This document shows, in pieces, positions 42,126 to 55,667 of a stretch of DNA of 64,000 bases. Source of the DNA: Haloferula luteola. GTDB lineage: Bacteria > Verrucomicrobiota > Verrucomicrobiia > Verrucomicrobiales > Akkermansiaceae. A program made the position numbers and the translations under genes. Positions within the stretch are counted from its first letter, which is position 1, and each line of letters begins with the position of its first letter. The notes beneath the pieces are model-generated. The model made no database searches, was not told the origin of the DNA, and worked only from the letters and a program-made list of their open reading frames with translations. The stretch is taken from the NCBI RefSeq assembly GCF_014201715.1, contig NZ_JACHFD010000010.1, positions 124,001-188,000 of the forward strand. Reading direction: 5' to 3'.

Positions 42126-43214
42126 ATGAGATGCTTGTCATGGATGGTGCTCGCTTGGACCGGATGGATGCTGGGTATCGGGAAAGCTGGACCACTCGAC
42201 CATTGGCCTCAAGGAGCCGAGCCATCCAAAGTTGGTAAGACCCTGGCCGAAGATTTCCTCACGCGAGAATTCCGCTACCAAACGCAGCCCGCCAAGGCCC
42301 ACCTCGGAGTGATTTACCCGGAAATCTGTGCCTGGTATGGCGCCCTGGCCTTGGCACATGAAGCGGAAGATCCCGAACTCTCCGCAGCCTTGATTGCCAA
42401 GTTCGAACCCTACGTGTCGGGAGATCTCGCACAGCATATCAATCGCAGCGCGCATGTGGACTACCGCATGTTCGGCACCTTGCCCTTGGAGATTTTCACG
42501 ATGAATGGCGATCCCCGCTGTTTGGAGTTGGGACTGAGCTTCGCCAATGCCCAATGGGAGACGACCACCGAAGATGGCATCACGACCGAGGCTCGTTACT
42601 GGATCGACGACATGTACATGATCCCGATTCTCCAGGTTCAAGCTTACCGAGCGAGCGGCAAGATCGACTACCTCCACCACGCGAGCCGGGCATTGCGGGC
42701 CTATCTTGCTAAGCTCCAACAGCCAAACGGACTATTTTATCACGGTCCGGATTCGCGTTTCTACTGGGGCCGCGGCAATGGATGGGTGGCCGTGGGCTTG
42801 GCGGAAGTGCTGCGTTCGATGCCTCAGAACGACCCCGATCGGGCGGAGTTGCTCCTCGGCTACCGAACCATGATGGCGGCTCTGCTCGCCTGCCAGGCGG
42901 AGAGCGGACGGTGGCGACAATTGCTCGACGATCCCGAATCCTGGGAGGAAACCTCCGGAACGGGCATGTTCACCTTTGCTTTCGCGACAGGTGTGAAAAA
43001 CCAATGGCTCGATGCGGAAGTTTACGGTCCAGCCGCGCGCAAGGCGTGGTTGGCTCTCGTGGAAGACCTTGAACCCAATGGTCAGTTGCGAGGCGTCTGT
43101 ATCGGCACCGACAAGGGCCCAAGCCGAGAGTTTTACCTTGAGCGCCCGAGAGCGACTGGCGACCTCCACGGACAGGCCGCCATGCTATGGGCTGCGGCCG
43201 AATTGACTCGATAG
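42126..43214 (+). CDS. GH105 unsaturated rhamnogalacturonyl hydrolase
   Basis: The 362-residue product has a probable signal peptide (MRCLSWMVLAWTGWMLGIGKA). The GH105 active site includes D161/D162 (YWIDDMYMIPILQ), the conserved FYWGRGNGWVAVGL and EETSGTGMFTFA. It differs clearly from the GH105 at 29058, so the two are distant paralogues that may prefer different oligosaccharide lengths. It is followed after 70 bases by the rhamnosidase gene on the same strand. Confidence 0.92.
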   Translation: MRCLSWMVLAWTGWMLGIGKAGPLDHWPQGAEPSKVGKTLAEDFLTREFRYQTQPAKAHLGVIYPEICAWYGALALAHEAEDPELSAALIAKFEPYVSGDLAQHINRSAHVDYRMFGTLPLEIFTMNGDPRCLELGLSFANAQWETTTEDGITTEARYWIDDMYMIPILQVQAYRASGKIDYLHHASRALRAYLAKLQQPNGLFYHGPDSRFYWGRGNGWVAVGLAEVLRSMPQNDPDRAELLLGYRTMMAALLACQAESGRWRQLLDDPESWEETSGTGMFTFAFATGVKNQWLDAEVYGPAARKAWLALVEDLEPNGQLRGVCIGTDKGPSREFYLERPRATGDLHGQAAMLWAAAELTR

Positions 43215-43284
43215 GCTGACAGAATTCATCTGACAGCATGGGCGCCGAGCGGCGTATGCTGGGGAAAGAAAACCCAGTTCCTTC

Positions 43285-46272
43285 ATGCGTTCCCTTTTTC
43301 TGACTTTTGCCAGTACCACGTGGGCCCTGCTGGCCGCCGACCCTGCCTATGACCTTCGCGTCAGCGAAGGCTTCGTGGAACCCATCGGCTTCTACGACGC
43401 CACACCTCGATTTTCATGGAAAGTCCCTGCCAGTGCGGCCGAAGGCATGCAGGCGGCCTACCGGATCGTGGCCGCCAGTTCCCCAGAAAAACTGCCGAAT
43501 GACGCGGATTTGTGGGACAGCGGAAAGGTCGATTCCTCCACCAATGCTTGGGTGGCCTATGCGGGAAAACCGCTCGGCTCCCGGCAGAAAGTTTACTGGC
43601 AGGTACAATTATGGGACGGTGCGGATGCCGTCTCCGCATGGAGTGCCCCCACCGGTTTTGAACTCGGCCTCCTCCACCCTTCGGATTGGCAGGCACAATG
43701 GATTCGCATGGCTCCTCCCGCCGCCGCCGAATTACCCAAAATCACGATCCGTTCCGCGCGCTACGAGCCCGACGGCCATCCTGATCAAGCGGTCGATGTG
43801 ACCGACAAACTCCGTCAAAACCTCGCCGCCGGCCAGACATCTGTTCGTTCCGGCAACGAGTTGGCGGGAGGCGATCCATTGTATGGAGTGGTGAAGCAGC
43901 TGCATCTGGAATACGCTCGGAATGGAGAAACCATCGAGGTTCGAGTCCCGGAAAACCAAGCCTATGATTTGGCGACCGGTGCCCCGCCAGCTCCCGTTCC
44001 CCCCTTTGTTCCGGAGTATCTCCGGAAAGAATTTGGCGTCGCCGGGAAGATCGCCGAAGCCCGCCTCCACGTGACCGCCCGCGGGTTGTTCGAGGTGCAC
44101 TTGAATGGTGCCAAAATTGGCAATGACTACCTCGCCCCCGGCTGGACGCCTTACACGGAAAAACTCGAATCCCTCACCTATGATGTGACCGCGCAAATTC
44201 GCGAGGGCACCAATGCCCTGGGAGTCATCCTCGGCGAAGGCTGGTATGCAGGAAGACTCGGCTGGAGAGATCAACACGCCTCCGGGCTGCACAATCCCGA
44301 GTTGCTCCTGCAACTCGAGATCACGGATGAGAATGGCAAGCGCACCACTTTGGTAACCGATGATAGCTGGATGGCCACTGCCGATGGCCCCCTTCGCTTC
44401 TCCGGCATCTATGATGGCGAAACCTATGATGCCCGCAAGGAACTGACAGGTTGGGACCAACCCGGATACGACAGCGCCCAATGGCGGGGAGTCACCACAT
44501 CCCCCGTCGGCGATTCGATCACGATCGCTCCCAAGCGTCACCAAGCCGTGCGCATCGACCGGGAACTGCCCGCCGTGTCGGTGAATGAGCCCACCCCAGG
44601 CCGGTTTGTTTTCGATTTCGGCCAGAACCTCGTAGGATGGCCGAAACTGCGTCTCCCGGTGAAGGCCGGAGAAACCGTGACCATTCGCTTCGCGGAAATG
44701 CTGCAGAAGGATGGAACACTTTACACCGATAACTACCGCAGTGCGAAATCGACGGATACCTACACCGCAGCCATCGATGGCACCGTCGAATGGCATCCAC
44801 GTTTGACTTTTCACGGCTTCCGATATGTCGAGCTGAGTGGCTTGCCTGAAGGGGCCCATCCTGAAACATCATGGGTCAAAGCGGAGGTGCTGCACTCCGA
44901 CTTCAGCTGGAAAGGAAGCTTCGAGAGCTCCCACGCCCTGTTGAAGCAACTGCAGAGCAACATTCAATGGGGACTCCGCGGCAACTTTGTCGACATCCCG
45001 ACCGACTGCCCGCAACGCGATGAACGGCTTGGCTGGACCGGTGATGCTCAGGTTTTCGCTCCTGCCGCGATCTTCAATGCAGACGTCCACGCATTCTTCG
45101 CCAGCTGGCTGGAAAGCATGCGACTCGACCAACACGAAGATGGATCGATCCCCAATGTGATTCCGAACATTCTCGAAGATCACTGTGGCGGCCCCGGCTG
45201 GTCGGATGCCGCAACGGTGATTCCGTGGGAGCTGTATGTGCGCACGGGCGACCCCACGCTCCTGGAGGAGAATTTCGACATGATGCGCCGCTGGGTCGGC
45301 TACTATGCGAATCAGGCTCATGATGGCATCGTCGACATCACGGCTTACGGCGACTGGTTGCAACCCTATCCGCTCAATCAGGACTCGAAGGCGGATACGC
45401 CCAAGGATCTCTTAGGCACGGCGTACTTTGCCCGCTCCGCTGATTTCACCGCCAAAGCGGCGCGGGTACTCGGGAAAGATGATGAGGCGAAGCGGCTGGA
45501 GCAGTTGAGAGATGAAATCGCCCAGGCCTTCACCGCGAAGTTCTTCGACGCCCAAGGCAAATTGACCACCCCGGTGGAAACGCAAACCGGCTACCTGGTG
45601 GCCCTCGGGTTCGACCTCCTCCCTGAAGAAGTTCGCCCTCTAGCCGTCACTCATTTGGCGAAGTTGTTGGAAATCTCCGAGGGGCACCTGCGCACCGGCT
45701 TCCTCGGCACTCCCCTGCTGGCACCGGTGCTCGACCGCTTTGGGCGCACCGATCTCGCCTATGCCGCCTTGTTCAAGGAAACCTATCCTTCATGGTTCTA
45801 CTCGATCCACCAAGGGGCCACCACCATGTGGGAACGTTGGAACAGCTATAGCCACGAAGATGGCTTCGGGGATGCCGGAATGAATTCCTTCAACCACTAC
45901 GCCTACGGAGCCATCGGCCAATGGATGTATGAACGCATCGCGGGTTTGGCTCCGGATCCCGAGCACCCGGGATACCAGCATTTCTTTGTGCGCCCGCGCC
46001 CCGGTGGCCCCCTTGAGCACGCCTCCGCCCAACTGGAAACCCCCCAAGGCATGGCCCGCAGTGGGTGGCGGAAGACGGCTCAGGGCATCGAAATCTTCGC
46101 CAGCGTGCCCGCGAATTGCACGGCGACCTTGTGCCTGCCAGCCAGCGAAGGATTGCAGGTGACTCGTTACGATCAACGGGTCGAATTGGGCACCTCTGGA
46201 AACGAGCGCACTCTCTTGCTGAAACCGGGTGAGCATCGCTTTCAGGTGAAGCACCTTCCCTGGGTCAAGTAA
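43285..46272 (+). CDS. GH78 alpha-L-rhamnosidase, exported
   Basis: The 995-residue product has a signal peptide and the GH78 domain order: N-terminal beta domain (LRVSEGFVEPIGFYDATPRFSWKVP-type opening), Bac_rhamnosid_N with GKIAEARLHVTARGLFEVHLNG, the concanavalin-like domain with FDFGQNLVGW, the (alpha/alpha)6 catalytic domain, and a C-terminal beta sandwich. The catalytic domain shows DCPQRDERLGWTGDAQ (about 574-589), which carries the general acid region, and TTMWERWNSY. It releases terminal rhamnose from rhamnogalacturonan oligosaccharides. Confidence 0.95.
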   Translation: MRSLFLTFASTTWALLAADPAYDLRVSEGFVEPIGFYDATPRFSWKVPASAAEGMQAAYRIVAASSPEKLPNDADLWDSGKVDSSTNAWVAYAGKPLGSRQKVYWQVQLWDGADAVSAWSAPTGFELGLLHPSDWQAQWIRMAPPAAAELPKITIRSARYEPDGHPDQAVDVTDKLRQNLAAGQTSVRSGNELAGGDPLYGVVKQLHLEYARNGETIEVRVPENQAYDLATGAPPAPVPPFVPEYLRKEFGVAGKIAEARLHVTARGLFEVHLNGAKIGNDYLAPGWTPYTEKLESLTYDVTAQIREGTNALGVILGEGWYAGRLGWRDQHASGLHNPELLLQLEITDENGKRTTLVTDDSWMATADGPLRFSGIYDGETYDARKELTGWDQPGYDSAQWRGVTTSPVGDSITIAPKRHQAVRIDRELPAVSVNEPTPGRFVFDFGQNLVGWPKLRLPVKAGETVTIRFAEMLQKDGTLYTDNYRSAKSTDTYTAAIDGTVEWHPRLTFHGFRYVELSGLPEGAHPETSWVKAEVLHSDFSWKGSFESSHALLKQLQSNIQWGLRGNFVDIPTDCPQRDERLGWTGDAQVFAPAAIFNADVHAFFASWLESMRLDQHEDGSIPNVIPNILEDHCGGPGWSDAATVIPWELYVRTGDPTLLEENFDMMRRWVGYYANQAHDGIVDITAYGDWLQPYPLNQDSKADTPKDLLGTAYFARSADFTAKAARVLGKDDEAKRLEQLRDEIAQAFTAKFFDAQGKLTTPVETQTGYLVALGFDLLPEEVRPLAVTHLAKLLEISEGHLRTGFLGTPLLAPVLDRFGRTDLAYAALFKETYPSWFYSIHQGATTMWERWNSYSHEDGFGDAGMNSFNHYAYGAIGQWMYERIAGLAPDPEHPGYQHFFVRPRPGGPLEHASAQLETPQGMARSGWRKTAQGIEIFASVPANCTATLCLPASEGLQVTRYDQRVELGTSGNERTLLLKPGEHRFQVKHLPWVK

Positions 46273-46478
46273 GAGGAGGCGTCGGCTCCCTCCCCTAAAC
46301 AGCCAGTGAAGATCACCCCGTAAATCCCCACGGATCCCATGGGAGGGTCGAGGATGTCCGGACACCGGGGACGCATCGAGATTCTCGACCGAAACGCCAA
46401 AACAACGGGGGCTCCATGGATGCTGTCCACGCCCCCCTGGCCATCCCCCGATCACGGCTCGTCGAGATCCAGCGGCAG

Positions 46479-48317
46479 TTAGGGGAGTTCCAAAGCGACG
46501 TAATCGTACATCACATGGCAGGCAGCACCGTTGGTCCGGGCCTGGACCAACTCCAATCGGTTGGTGCCACGCTTGAGATGCTCCACCGGAAAGTCGATCA
46601 GGTCGTATCCATACTTGGCGTGGATGCCCTCCCGGAGCAACGCGTTGCCACCCGAGACCTTCGGGTAGAAACGGGCGATTCGCTGCCCGTTCATGGCAAC
46701 CTCCATCCGCGCCGCATCCGTGGACGCCCACGCGAACACCAACCTCGCGGTCCCTTCCTTGGGAACCTCATCCAGCTGAAACCTCACCTCCCACGGCCAG
46801 CGCTGGCACTCGTCACCCTTGAGGTAGGCCCCTTGCGCAAAATTCCAGTCGGTGTCCGGGCGGGATTTTCCAATCGTGTAGACCAACGGATTCTTCCATT
46901 TCTCAGAAAAAGAAGACCAAACGTAGCCGTGGAAATAGTCATCACCGCCTCGGAATTCGTCGGCACGGCGATTGGGCACTCCAATTTCCCAGGCGAGCTT
47001 CCGGCCGAGATGGGGCACCTCCCATTCCAAGGTTCCAGTCTGGTTCTCTCCGGCTTGGACCTTCGCCCCACGGATCTCGAATTCTTCGACGACGCCATCG
47101 ACGAAAGCACTGAAAGTGTAATCCCCTGGGCGGACGTGAGGGATGGAGAATGACCCATCGGATCCGGCTTTGGTCCAATACTGATAGTGGTTCGACTCAT
47201 TCTGCCAGTTTCCTCCCGGCTCGGGCTGAGCGAGTCCGACCCATGCCCCTGCTGCCGTGAGATTCGGGTGGAGGGCATCCCGCAAGACCAAGCGTCCGCT
47301 CACGCTCCCCCGCGCATCCGCAGGCGGGTAGAGCTCCGCATCCTTCACCCAGGCATAGGGCCACTTGGCTCGCTCCGCGGCGGCCTTGTTCCGGGCGTCA
47401 TCCCATAGCTGATCCGCATTGCCCCCTTCATTGCCGTAAAGAAGATAGGGGCCGTAGATCTTTCTCCACGCTTCCCCTTGTTTCAACTGGGTCCCAGACC
47501 CGCCGTAGTGATTGCGGCCGAAGTGGATGTGGATGATCCCCGAAGCGGAGGAAAGATCCTGCTTGGTAGGGCCATCATTGAAGAATTCATGACTCCCTAA
47601 AACCACCCATGCTCCCACCCGGTTTTTGTCACTGGCATGGCCCCAGCAACCCACCGTGTGGTATTCGAGATTGAAGTCGTATTTGCAATCGAAGGTGCCG
47701 GCACGTGGACCTCGAAGGATCTGGATGATCTCCTTGATGCCGGTGGGCTTGGCTTTCTCAAGGTCCACCGGCGAGGGCATTTCCCAGGCACGAAGTTCGT
47801 CCACCCGGATTTTCTCCATCAGCCACTCCCGATCATTCTTCTTGGGCATCCCCCAAACCATCCTCCACTCGCCCACCCCGCTGTCCGGATAATCGGCTGG
47901 ATGACTCAAAATCCCGTAGGTGTACACACCGGATTCATCGGGGGTGAGAGCGTAGTGCACTTCAATATCCACCGCCTGGGGCGTCCCCGGTTTCCATTTC
48001 TGGAGAAACGCGACGTGAGCCACCTCAGACGATTCCTCCACGATTCGAAACGCCGCTCCGCCGGGCTGACGATACGAGCGCCCACCCCCCATGCTGTAAT
48101 AGATCGGTTTCCCACCGACCAATTCATGCCGCCCCAACCGCATGGAAGTGATCGTCGACTGCCTTTTGTCGATCGTCACCTCCACCTTGGAGTTCTCCAA
48201 AATCACCTCGTCGCCGCGTTCGCTCAGCGTCACGCTACCGTCGTCCACCGCCGCGAACGCGGATAGGGAAAACCCCACCAGTCCGAGGATCTGCCACTGC
48301 CCAGTCATGGGGACCAT
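46479..48317 (-). CDS. PL4-like rhamnogalacturonan endolyase, exported
   Basis: The 612-residue product has a signal peptide (to about residue 23). It shows the three-domain PL4 layout: an N-terminal catalytic beta domain (VDIEVHYALTPDESGVYTYGI, EWRMVWGMP), a middle fibronectin-like domain (about 340-430, AWVGLAQP, FSIPHVRPGDYTFSAFVDG) and a C-terminal jelly-roll CBM-like domain (about 440-610). Lyases of this family split the rhamnose-galacturonate backbone by beta-elimination, giving the unsaturated ends used by GH105. The start at 48317 is favoured by a GGGGAC ribosome site; 48308 is an alternative. Confidence 0.85.
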   Translation of the reverse strand: MVPMTGQWQILGLVGFSLSAFAAVDDGSVTLSERGDEVILENSKVEVTIDKRQSTITSMRLGRHELVGGKPIYYSMGGGRSYRQPGGAAFRIVEESSEVAHVAFLQKWKPGTPQAVDIEVHYALTPDESGVYTYGILSHPADYPDSGVGEWRMVWGMPKKNDREWLMEKIRVDELRAWEMPSPVDLEKAKPTGIKEIIQILRGPRAGTFDCKYDFNLEYHTVGCWGHASDKNRVGAWVVLGSHEFFNDGPTKQDLSSASGIIHIHFGRNHYGGSGTQLKQGEAWRKIYGPYLLYGNEGGNADQLWDDARNKAAAERAKWPYAWVKDAELYPPADARGSVSGRLVLRDALHPNLTAAGAWVGLAQPEPGGNWQNESNHYQYWTKAGSDGSFSIPHVRPGDYTFSAFVDGVVEEFEIRGAKVQAGENQTGTLEWEVPHLGRKLAWEIGVPNRRADEFRGGDDYFHGYVWSSFSEKWKNPLVYTIGKSRPDTDWNFAQGAYLKGDECQRWPWEVRFQLDEVPKEGTARLVFAWASTDAARMEVAMNGQRIARFYPKVSGGNALLREGIHAKYGYDLIDFPVEHLKRGTNRLELVQARTNGAACHVMYDYVALELP

Positions 48318-48387
48318 TCAAACGTCCCCATCCACTCGTGACAGTTCAAGAAAGCTCCCCCAACTGGGTAACCTCCAGCTTGGGGTT

Positions 48388-51919
<3,532 letters not shown>

Positions 51920-51952
51920 AGGGGCCCTCTCCTTCCGATCACGACCTCCTTC

Positions 51953-51988
51953 AGCGGCCACGGGATCTTTCCTGTGGCCGCTTTTTTT
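51953..51988 (+). terminator. intrinsic terminator of icd
   Basis: A 9-bp GC-rich stem (AGCGGCCAC at 51953-51961 with GTGGCCGCT at 51974-51982) is followed by a run of seven T. This is a textbook rho-independent terminator 34 bases after the icd stop. Confidence 0.9.
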
Positions 51989-52030
51989 GCGACTCCCACT
52001 CTTCCAAACTCATCCATCCTCGAAAACAAA

Positions 52031-52060
52031 ATCGCCCGGAGGGACATCCCTCCGGGCGAT
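52031..52060 (-). terminator. intrinsic terminator of the rpoA-rplQ operon
   Basis: A perfect 13-bp stem (ATCGCCCGGAGGG at 52031-52043 and its complement at 52048-52060) with a 4-base loop precedes a T-rich tract on the minus strand (TTTTGTTTT). It lies 31 bases past the rplQ stop. Confidence 0.88.
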
Positions 52061-52090
52061 TCAAATCTTGGACGATCGCTCGCTTTCCGA

Positions 52091-52519
52091 TTACTCGGAC
52101 TTGGCCTCGGCCGTTTCCTCAGCAGCAGCCTCCGGAGCGTCCGCAAGGACTTCCTCGGCTTCCGGCACGTCGACCCACTCGATCACAGCCATCTGCGCGG
52201 AGTCGGTCATGCGCGCACCCAACTTGGTGATGCGGCAGTAACCACCCGGACGATCCTTGGCGAGGGGGGCAACTTCTTCGAACAGCTTCTTCGCGACGTC
52301 CTTATGACGCAGGAAGGCGACGGCCTGGCGGCGGGCATGCAGGTCGCCCCGCTTGCCGAGCGTCACCAGCTTTTCCGCCACAGGGCGGAGAGCCTTGGCT
52401 TTCGCAAGGGTCGTGCGGATGCGCCCATGCTCGATCAGGCTGCAGGCCAGGTTGGCGAGGAGCGCACGACGGTGGTCGGCGGTGCGCTTCAGTTTGACGG
52501 TTTTGCTACGGTGTCTCAT
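52091..52519 (-). CDS. rplQ: large ribosomal subunit protein bL17
   Basis: The 142-residue product starts with [21 protein letters not shown] and contains the family core ([36 protein letters not shown]...). An acidic Ala/Glu-rich tail of about 30 residues extends beyond the usual end. It lies 23 bases downstream of rpoA in the standard order. Confidence 0.98.
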   Translation of the reverse strand: MRHRSKTVKLKRTADHRRALLANLACSLIEHGRIRTTLAKAKALRPVAEKLVTLGKRGDLHARRQAVAFLRHKDVAKKLFEEVAPLAKDRPGGYCRITKLGARMTDSAQMAVIEWVDVPEAEEVLADAPEAAAEETAEAKSE

Positions 52520-52542
52520 CGGGTTGGTCCCTTCCTAAATGA

Positions 52543-53625
52543 TTAGTCGTCGAGGTTCTGGGCGATCAAGTCGGCAAGGCCGACCGGTGCTTCGTCCTCC
52601 ACACCGAGGCGCGGTGCCGGAGACGCACCCACCGGACCGGTGAGGAGCGACGGATCCAGCGACATGCCCAGGCCGAGGCCGAGTTCGGACAGCTTGTCCT
52701 TGATTTCGTTGAGCGACTTCTTGCCGAAGTTGCGGTACTTGAGCATTTCCGCCTCGGTCTTCATCGCGAGCTGACCCACGGTCGTGATGTTCGCGTTGTT
52801 GAGGCAGTTGGCGGCACGAACCGAAAGTTCGATTTCGTTGACCGACATATTGAGAAGCTTCTTGAGAGCGGCGTTTTCTTCGCTGGCTTCGGCGGGGGCT
52901 TCCTCGAAGGAAACCGCGTTTTCGTCGTAGTTGACGAACACGTCGAGGTGGTGACGAAGGATTGCCGAGGCTTGCAGCAAGGAATCTTGAGGAGTGATGC
53001 GGCCGTCGGTCCAGATATCCAGGACCAGCTTGTCAAAGTCGGTCATTTGACCGACACGGGTGGCGTCCACCGCATACTTCACACGGGTCACGGGCGAGAA
53101 GATCGAATCGATGGCGATGACACCGATCGGTTGATCCTTGCGCTTGTTTTCGTCGCCGGTTGAGAAACCGCGGCCGACACGCACTTCAAATTCGCAGTCA
53201 AACTTCACCTTCTTATCGAGGTGGCAGATGACCTGATCCTTGTTGACCACTTCGTAGTGGTTGTCCTCCTGGATATCACCCGCGGTGACCACGCCTTCCT
53301 TCTCGACCTTCAGGTTGAGAATGCGGGGCTCCTTATTGTGGTGTTTGAACTTCACCTTCTTGAGGTTGAGGATGATGTCAGTGACATCTTCCACCACGCC
53401 TGGAAGGCTGGAGAACTCATGCTGAACGCCCGCGATGCGGACCGAAGTGATGGCCGCTCCTTCCAAAGAGCCGAGCAAAACGCGGCGCAGAGAGTTGCCA
53501 AGCGTATGGCCGTAGCCACGCTCGAAGGGTTCCGCCACGAATTGGGCGTAAACATCAGTAGCGGTTTCCTCGTTGCGAACGAGGCGGTTCGGGATCTCGA
53601 AGCGAGACAGTGTAGTCGTAGACAT
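52543..53625 (-). CDS. rpoA: DNA-directed RNA polymerase subunit alpha
   Basis: The 360-residue product has the N-terminal dimerisation domain (EPFERGYGHTLGNSLRRVLL, SSLPGVVEDVTDIILNLK) and the C-terminal domain that contacts promoter UP elements and activators (LSVRAANCLNNANITTVGQLA, RNFGKKSLNEIKDKLSELGLGLGM). It is slightly longer than E. coli RpoA (329), mostly through the linker and the final tail. It is not next to rpsM, rpsK or rpsD here, so the alpha operon is split. Confidence 0.98.
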   Translation of the reverse strand: MSTTTLSRFEIPNRLVRNEETATDVYAQFVAEPFERGYGHTLGNSLRRVLLGSLEGAAITSVRIAGVQHEFSSLPGVVEDVTDIILNLKKVKFKHHNKEPRILNLKVEKEGVVTAGDIQEDNHYEVVNKDQVICHLDKKVKFDCEFEVRVGRGFSTGDENKRKDQPIGVIAIDSIFSPVTRVKYAVDATRVGQMTDFDKLVLDIWTDGRITPQDSLLQASAILRHHLDVFVNYDENAVSFEEAPAEASEENAALKKLLNMSVNEIELSVRAANCLNNANITTVGQLAMKTEAEMLKYRNFGKKSLNEIKDKLSELGLGLGMSLDPSLLTGPVGASPAPRLGVEDEAPVGLADLIAQNLDD

Positions 53626-53889
53626 GTTGGATTCGATGTGCCGGGTTTCCCTTCGGCGCGCAGGACATGACAGCAGCCATGAACTTTCCGAAGGACCAAC
53701 GGCGGTTCGTTGGGATCGCGCGGGCGGGGACTAAAGGGGAAGCCCTCCATCTTGGCAAAGCAAATTTTCCAACAACCGGCACCGTATTTTACCGGGCCTC
53801 CCCCACCCCAATCCGAAAAAATGTTGGAAATCTCTCATCTCCCCCTGAAAATCCTGTCGCGTTCTTTAAGTCGGGTGTTACTTTAAAGC

Positions 53890-54183
53890 GTGAAATCCGC
53901 GACATCTACCCAAACTTCCGCGATGAAATCGAAGCGGAACCTCACCCGGTTCACCTATGAGAATACGGCCTTCCAAGGTTGGCGACTCTGCATCAGCCGT
54001 GGTGGAGCCACCTTCACGAAGTACTTTTCCGACAAGCAATACGGCAGCGGCAAGGATGCCCTGGTCGCCGCTGAAGCTGCCTTGGAGGAAATCAAGGACG
54101 TCATCTCCCGCTCCCGTCGGGTGCAGGGGAAATTGAGTGACTCGACGGTCAGGAAAGTGGAGAAAATTCTCTCCCGAGCCTGA
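53890..54183 (+). CDS. small AP2-like DNA-binding protein
   Basis: The 97-residue product (shorter from an ATG at 53926) has FQGWRLCISRGGATFTKYFSDKQYGS followed by a helix DALVAAEAALEEIKD. This is the three-strand-plus-helix pattern of AP2/ERF-type domains (W-x-V, F-x-x-x-YG, A-rich helix). A basic tail closes it. Bacterial AP2 domains are mainly found with homing endonucleases or alone. The fold is by pattern only; the function is unknown. It precedes the photolyase gene by 6 bases. Confidence 0.55.
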   Translation: MKSATSTQTSAMKSKRNLTRFTYENTAFQGWRLCISRGGATFTKYFSDKQYGSGKDALVAAEAALEEIKDVISRSRRVQGKLSDSTVRKVEKILSRA

Positions 54184-54189
54184 TCGCCC

Positions 54190-55611
54190 ATGTCGAGTCC
54201 CCCCCATCCTGTCATTCATTGGTTCCGCCGCGACCTTCGCATTTCCGATAATCCCGCCCTTCTCGCGGCGGCACGCGCCACCCCGTGCGTGGTGCCAGTG
54301 TACATTCCAAGCACTTGGAATCACTCCCACGCATGGACGGGACCCAATCGGCAATCCTTCCTCTGCCAATCTCTCGGATCCCTAAGCCGCAATCTGGAAA
54401 CCCGCGGAGGTCGACTGATTTTCCGGTCCGGGAAAGCCGTTGAGATTCTCATGGCCCTGGCGCAAGAGGTTGGCGCTCAGGCGATTTACTACAATCAGGA
54501 TCCGGATCCGTTTGGAAAATCCGTCGAGATCGAACTCGAAAAGGCCTGCATCCAACACGGTATCGAGTGCCATGGCTTCCACGAAGTCACCCTTCATGGG
54601 CCCTCCGAAGTGCTGACTCAGGCAGGAGATCCCTACCGAGTTTTTACGCCTTATTCGAAAAATTGGCTCTCTCTGGAGAAGCCATTGCCTGAGGGCTTGC
54701 CCGCTTCTCTTGATACTCCCCAACATCTGCGTTCGGAGTCAGCCCCTCAACTGAAGCACTGGTCGCTTCAGGCGGCAGCATCCGGCGTTCTTGAGGGTGG
54801 AGAACGAGCGGCTCACGATCGGCTCAAAACCGCCCTCGCCGAACGCCTTTCACTTTACCAAGGACAACGAGACACCCCTTCGGTCGCCGGCACCAGCCGA
54901 CTGTCCCAAGACCTTCGCTTCGGATTGATCTCGATTCGAAAAGTCTACGCCGAGGCCGCCAAAGCCCTCTCCCGCGCTCGATCGAAGACCTCGACGGGCA
55001 GCATCGAAACCTTCATCAAGGAACTTGCTTGGCGGGAATTCTACATGGCCATCCTCCATCATTTTCCCCACGTGCTTGAGGAAGAGTTCAATCCAGACTG
55101 GAGAGGGCTACCTTGGGACGAACCCGGGGAAAAGTTCGAAGCCTGGAAGGCAGGGCGGACCGGCTTTCCCATCGTCGATGCGGGCATGCGGGAGCTCCGG
55201 GAAACCGGTTTCATGCACAACCGACTGCGCATGATCACCGCCATGTTTCTCACCAAGGACCTCCACCATGATTGGCGATGGGGCGAGAGCTATTTCATGC
55301 AGCTCCTCACCGATGGCGAGATCGCTTCCAACAATGGGGGGTGGCAATGGTCAGCCGGCACTGGCGCCGATGCCGCTCCCTACTTCCGCATCCAGAACCC
55401 TTGGTCTCAATCGGCCCGCCACGATCCCCGTGGCGAATACATTCGGCGCTGGATTCCGGAACTGAAGGAGGTTCCCACGGCCCGCCTCCACGAACCTCCG
55501 AGCGATGGACGGCCGTTGGCCGCAGATTATCCACTGCCCTGCGTTGAGCATTCCAAGGAGCGCGATCGCACCCTCGCGATCTTCAAAAAGCACAAGGAAT
55601 CTCGCCGCTAG
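54190..55611 (+). CDS. phrB: deoxyribodipyrimidine photolyase
   Basis: The 473-residue product has the photolyase N-terminal antenna domain (VIHWFRRDLRISDNPAL) and the FAD-binding helical domain with ELAWREFYMAIL, WKAGRTGFPIVDAGMRELRETGFMHNRLRMI, FLTKDLHHDWRWGE and NNGGWQWSAGTGADAAPYFRIQNP. It repairs cyclobutane pyrimidine dimers using light. The pattern matches class I CPD photolyases; the cofactor of the antenna cannot be told. Confidence 0.96.
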   Translation: MSSPPHPVIHWFRRDLRISDNPALLAAARATPCVVPVYIPSTWNHSHAWTGPNRQSFLCQSLGSLSRNLETRGGRLIFRSGKAVEILMALAQEVGAQAIYYNQDPDPFGKSVEIELEKACIQHGIECHGFHEVTLHGPSEVLTQAGDPYRVFTPYSKNWLSLEKPLPEGLPASLDTPQHLRSESAPQLKHWSLQAAASGVLEGGERAAHDRLKTALAERLSLYQGQRDTPSVAGTSRLSQDLRFGLISIRKVYAEAAKALSRARSKTSTGSIETFIKELAWREFYMAILHHFPHVLEEEFNPDWRGLPWDEPGEKFEAWKAGRTGFPIVDAGMRELRETGFMHNRLRMITAMFLTKDLHHDWRWGESYFMQLLTDGEIASNNGGWQWSAGTGADAAPYFRIQNPWSQSARHDPRGEYIRRWIPELKEVPTARLHEPPSDGRPLAADYPLPCVEHSKERDRTLAIFKKHKESRR

Positions 55612-55667
55612 GCGCATGACTCCGCTTCGCATTTGATCATTCCCTCGCCACCCCCCAGCCTCGCTTT

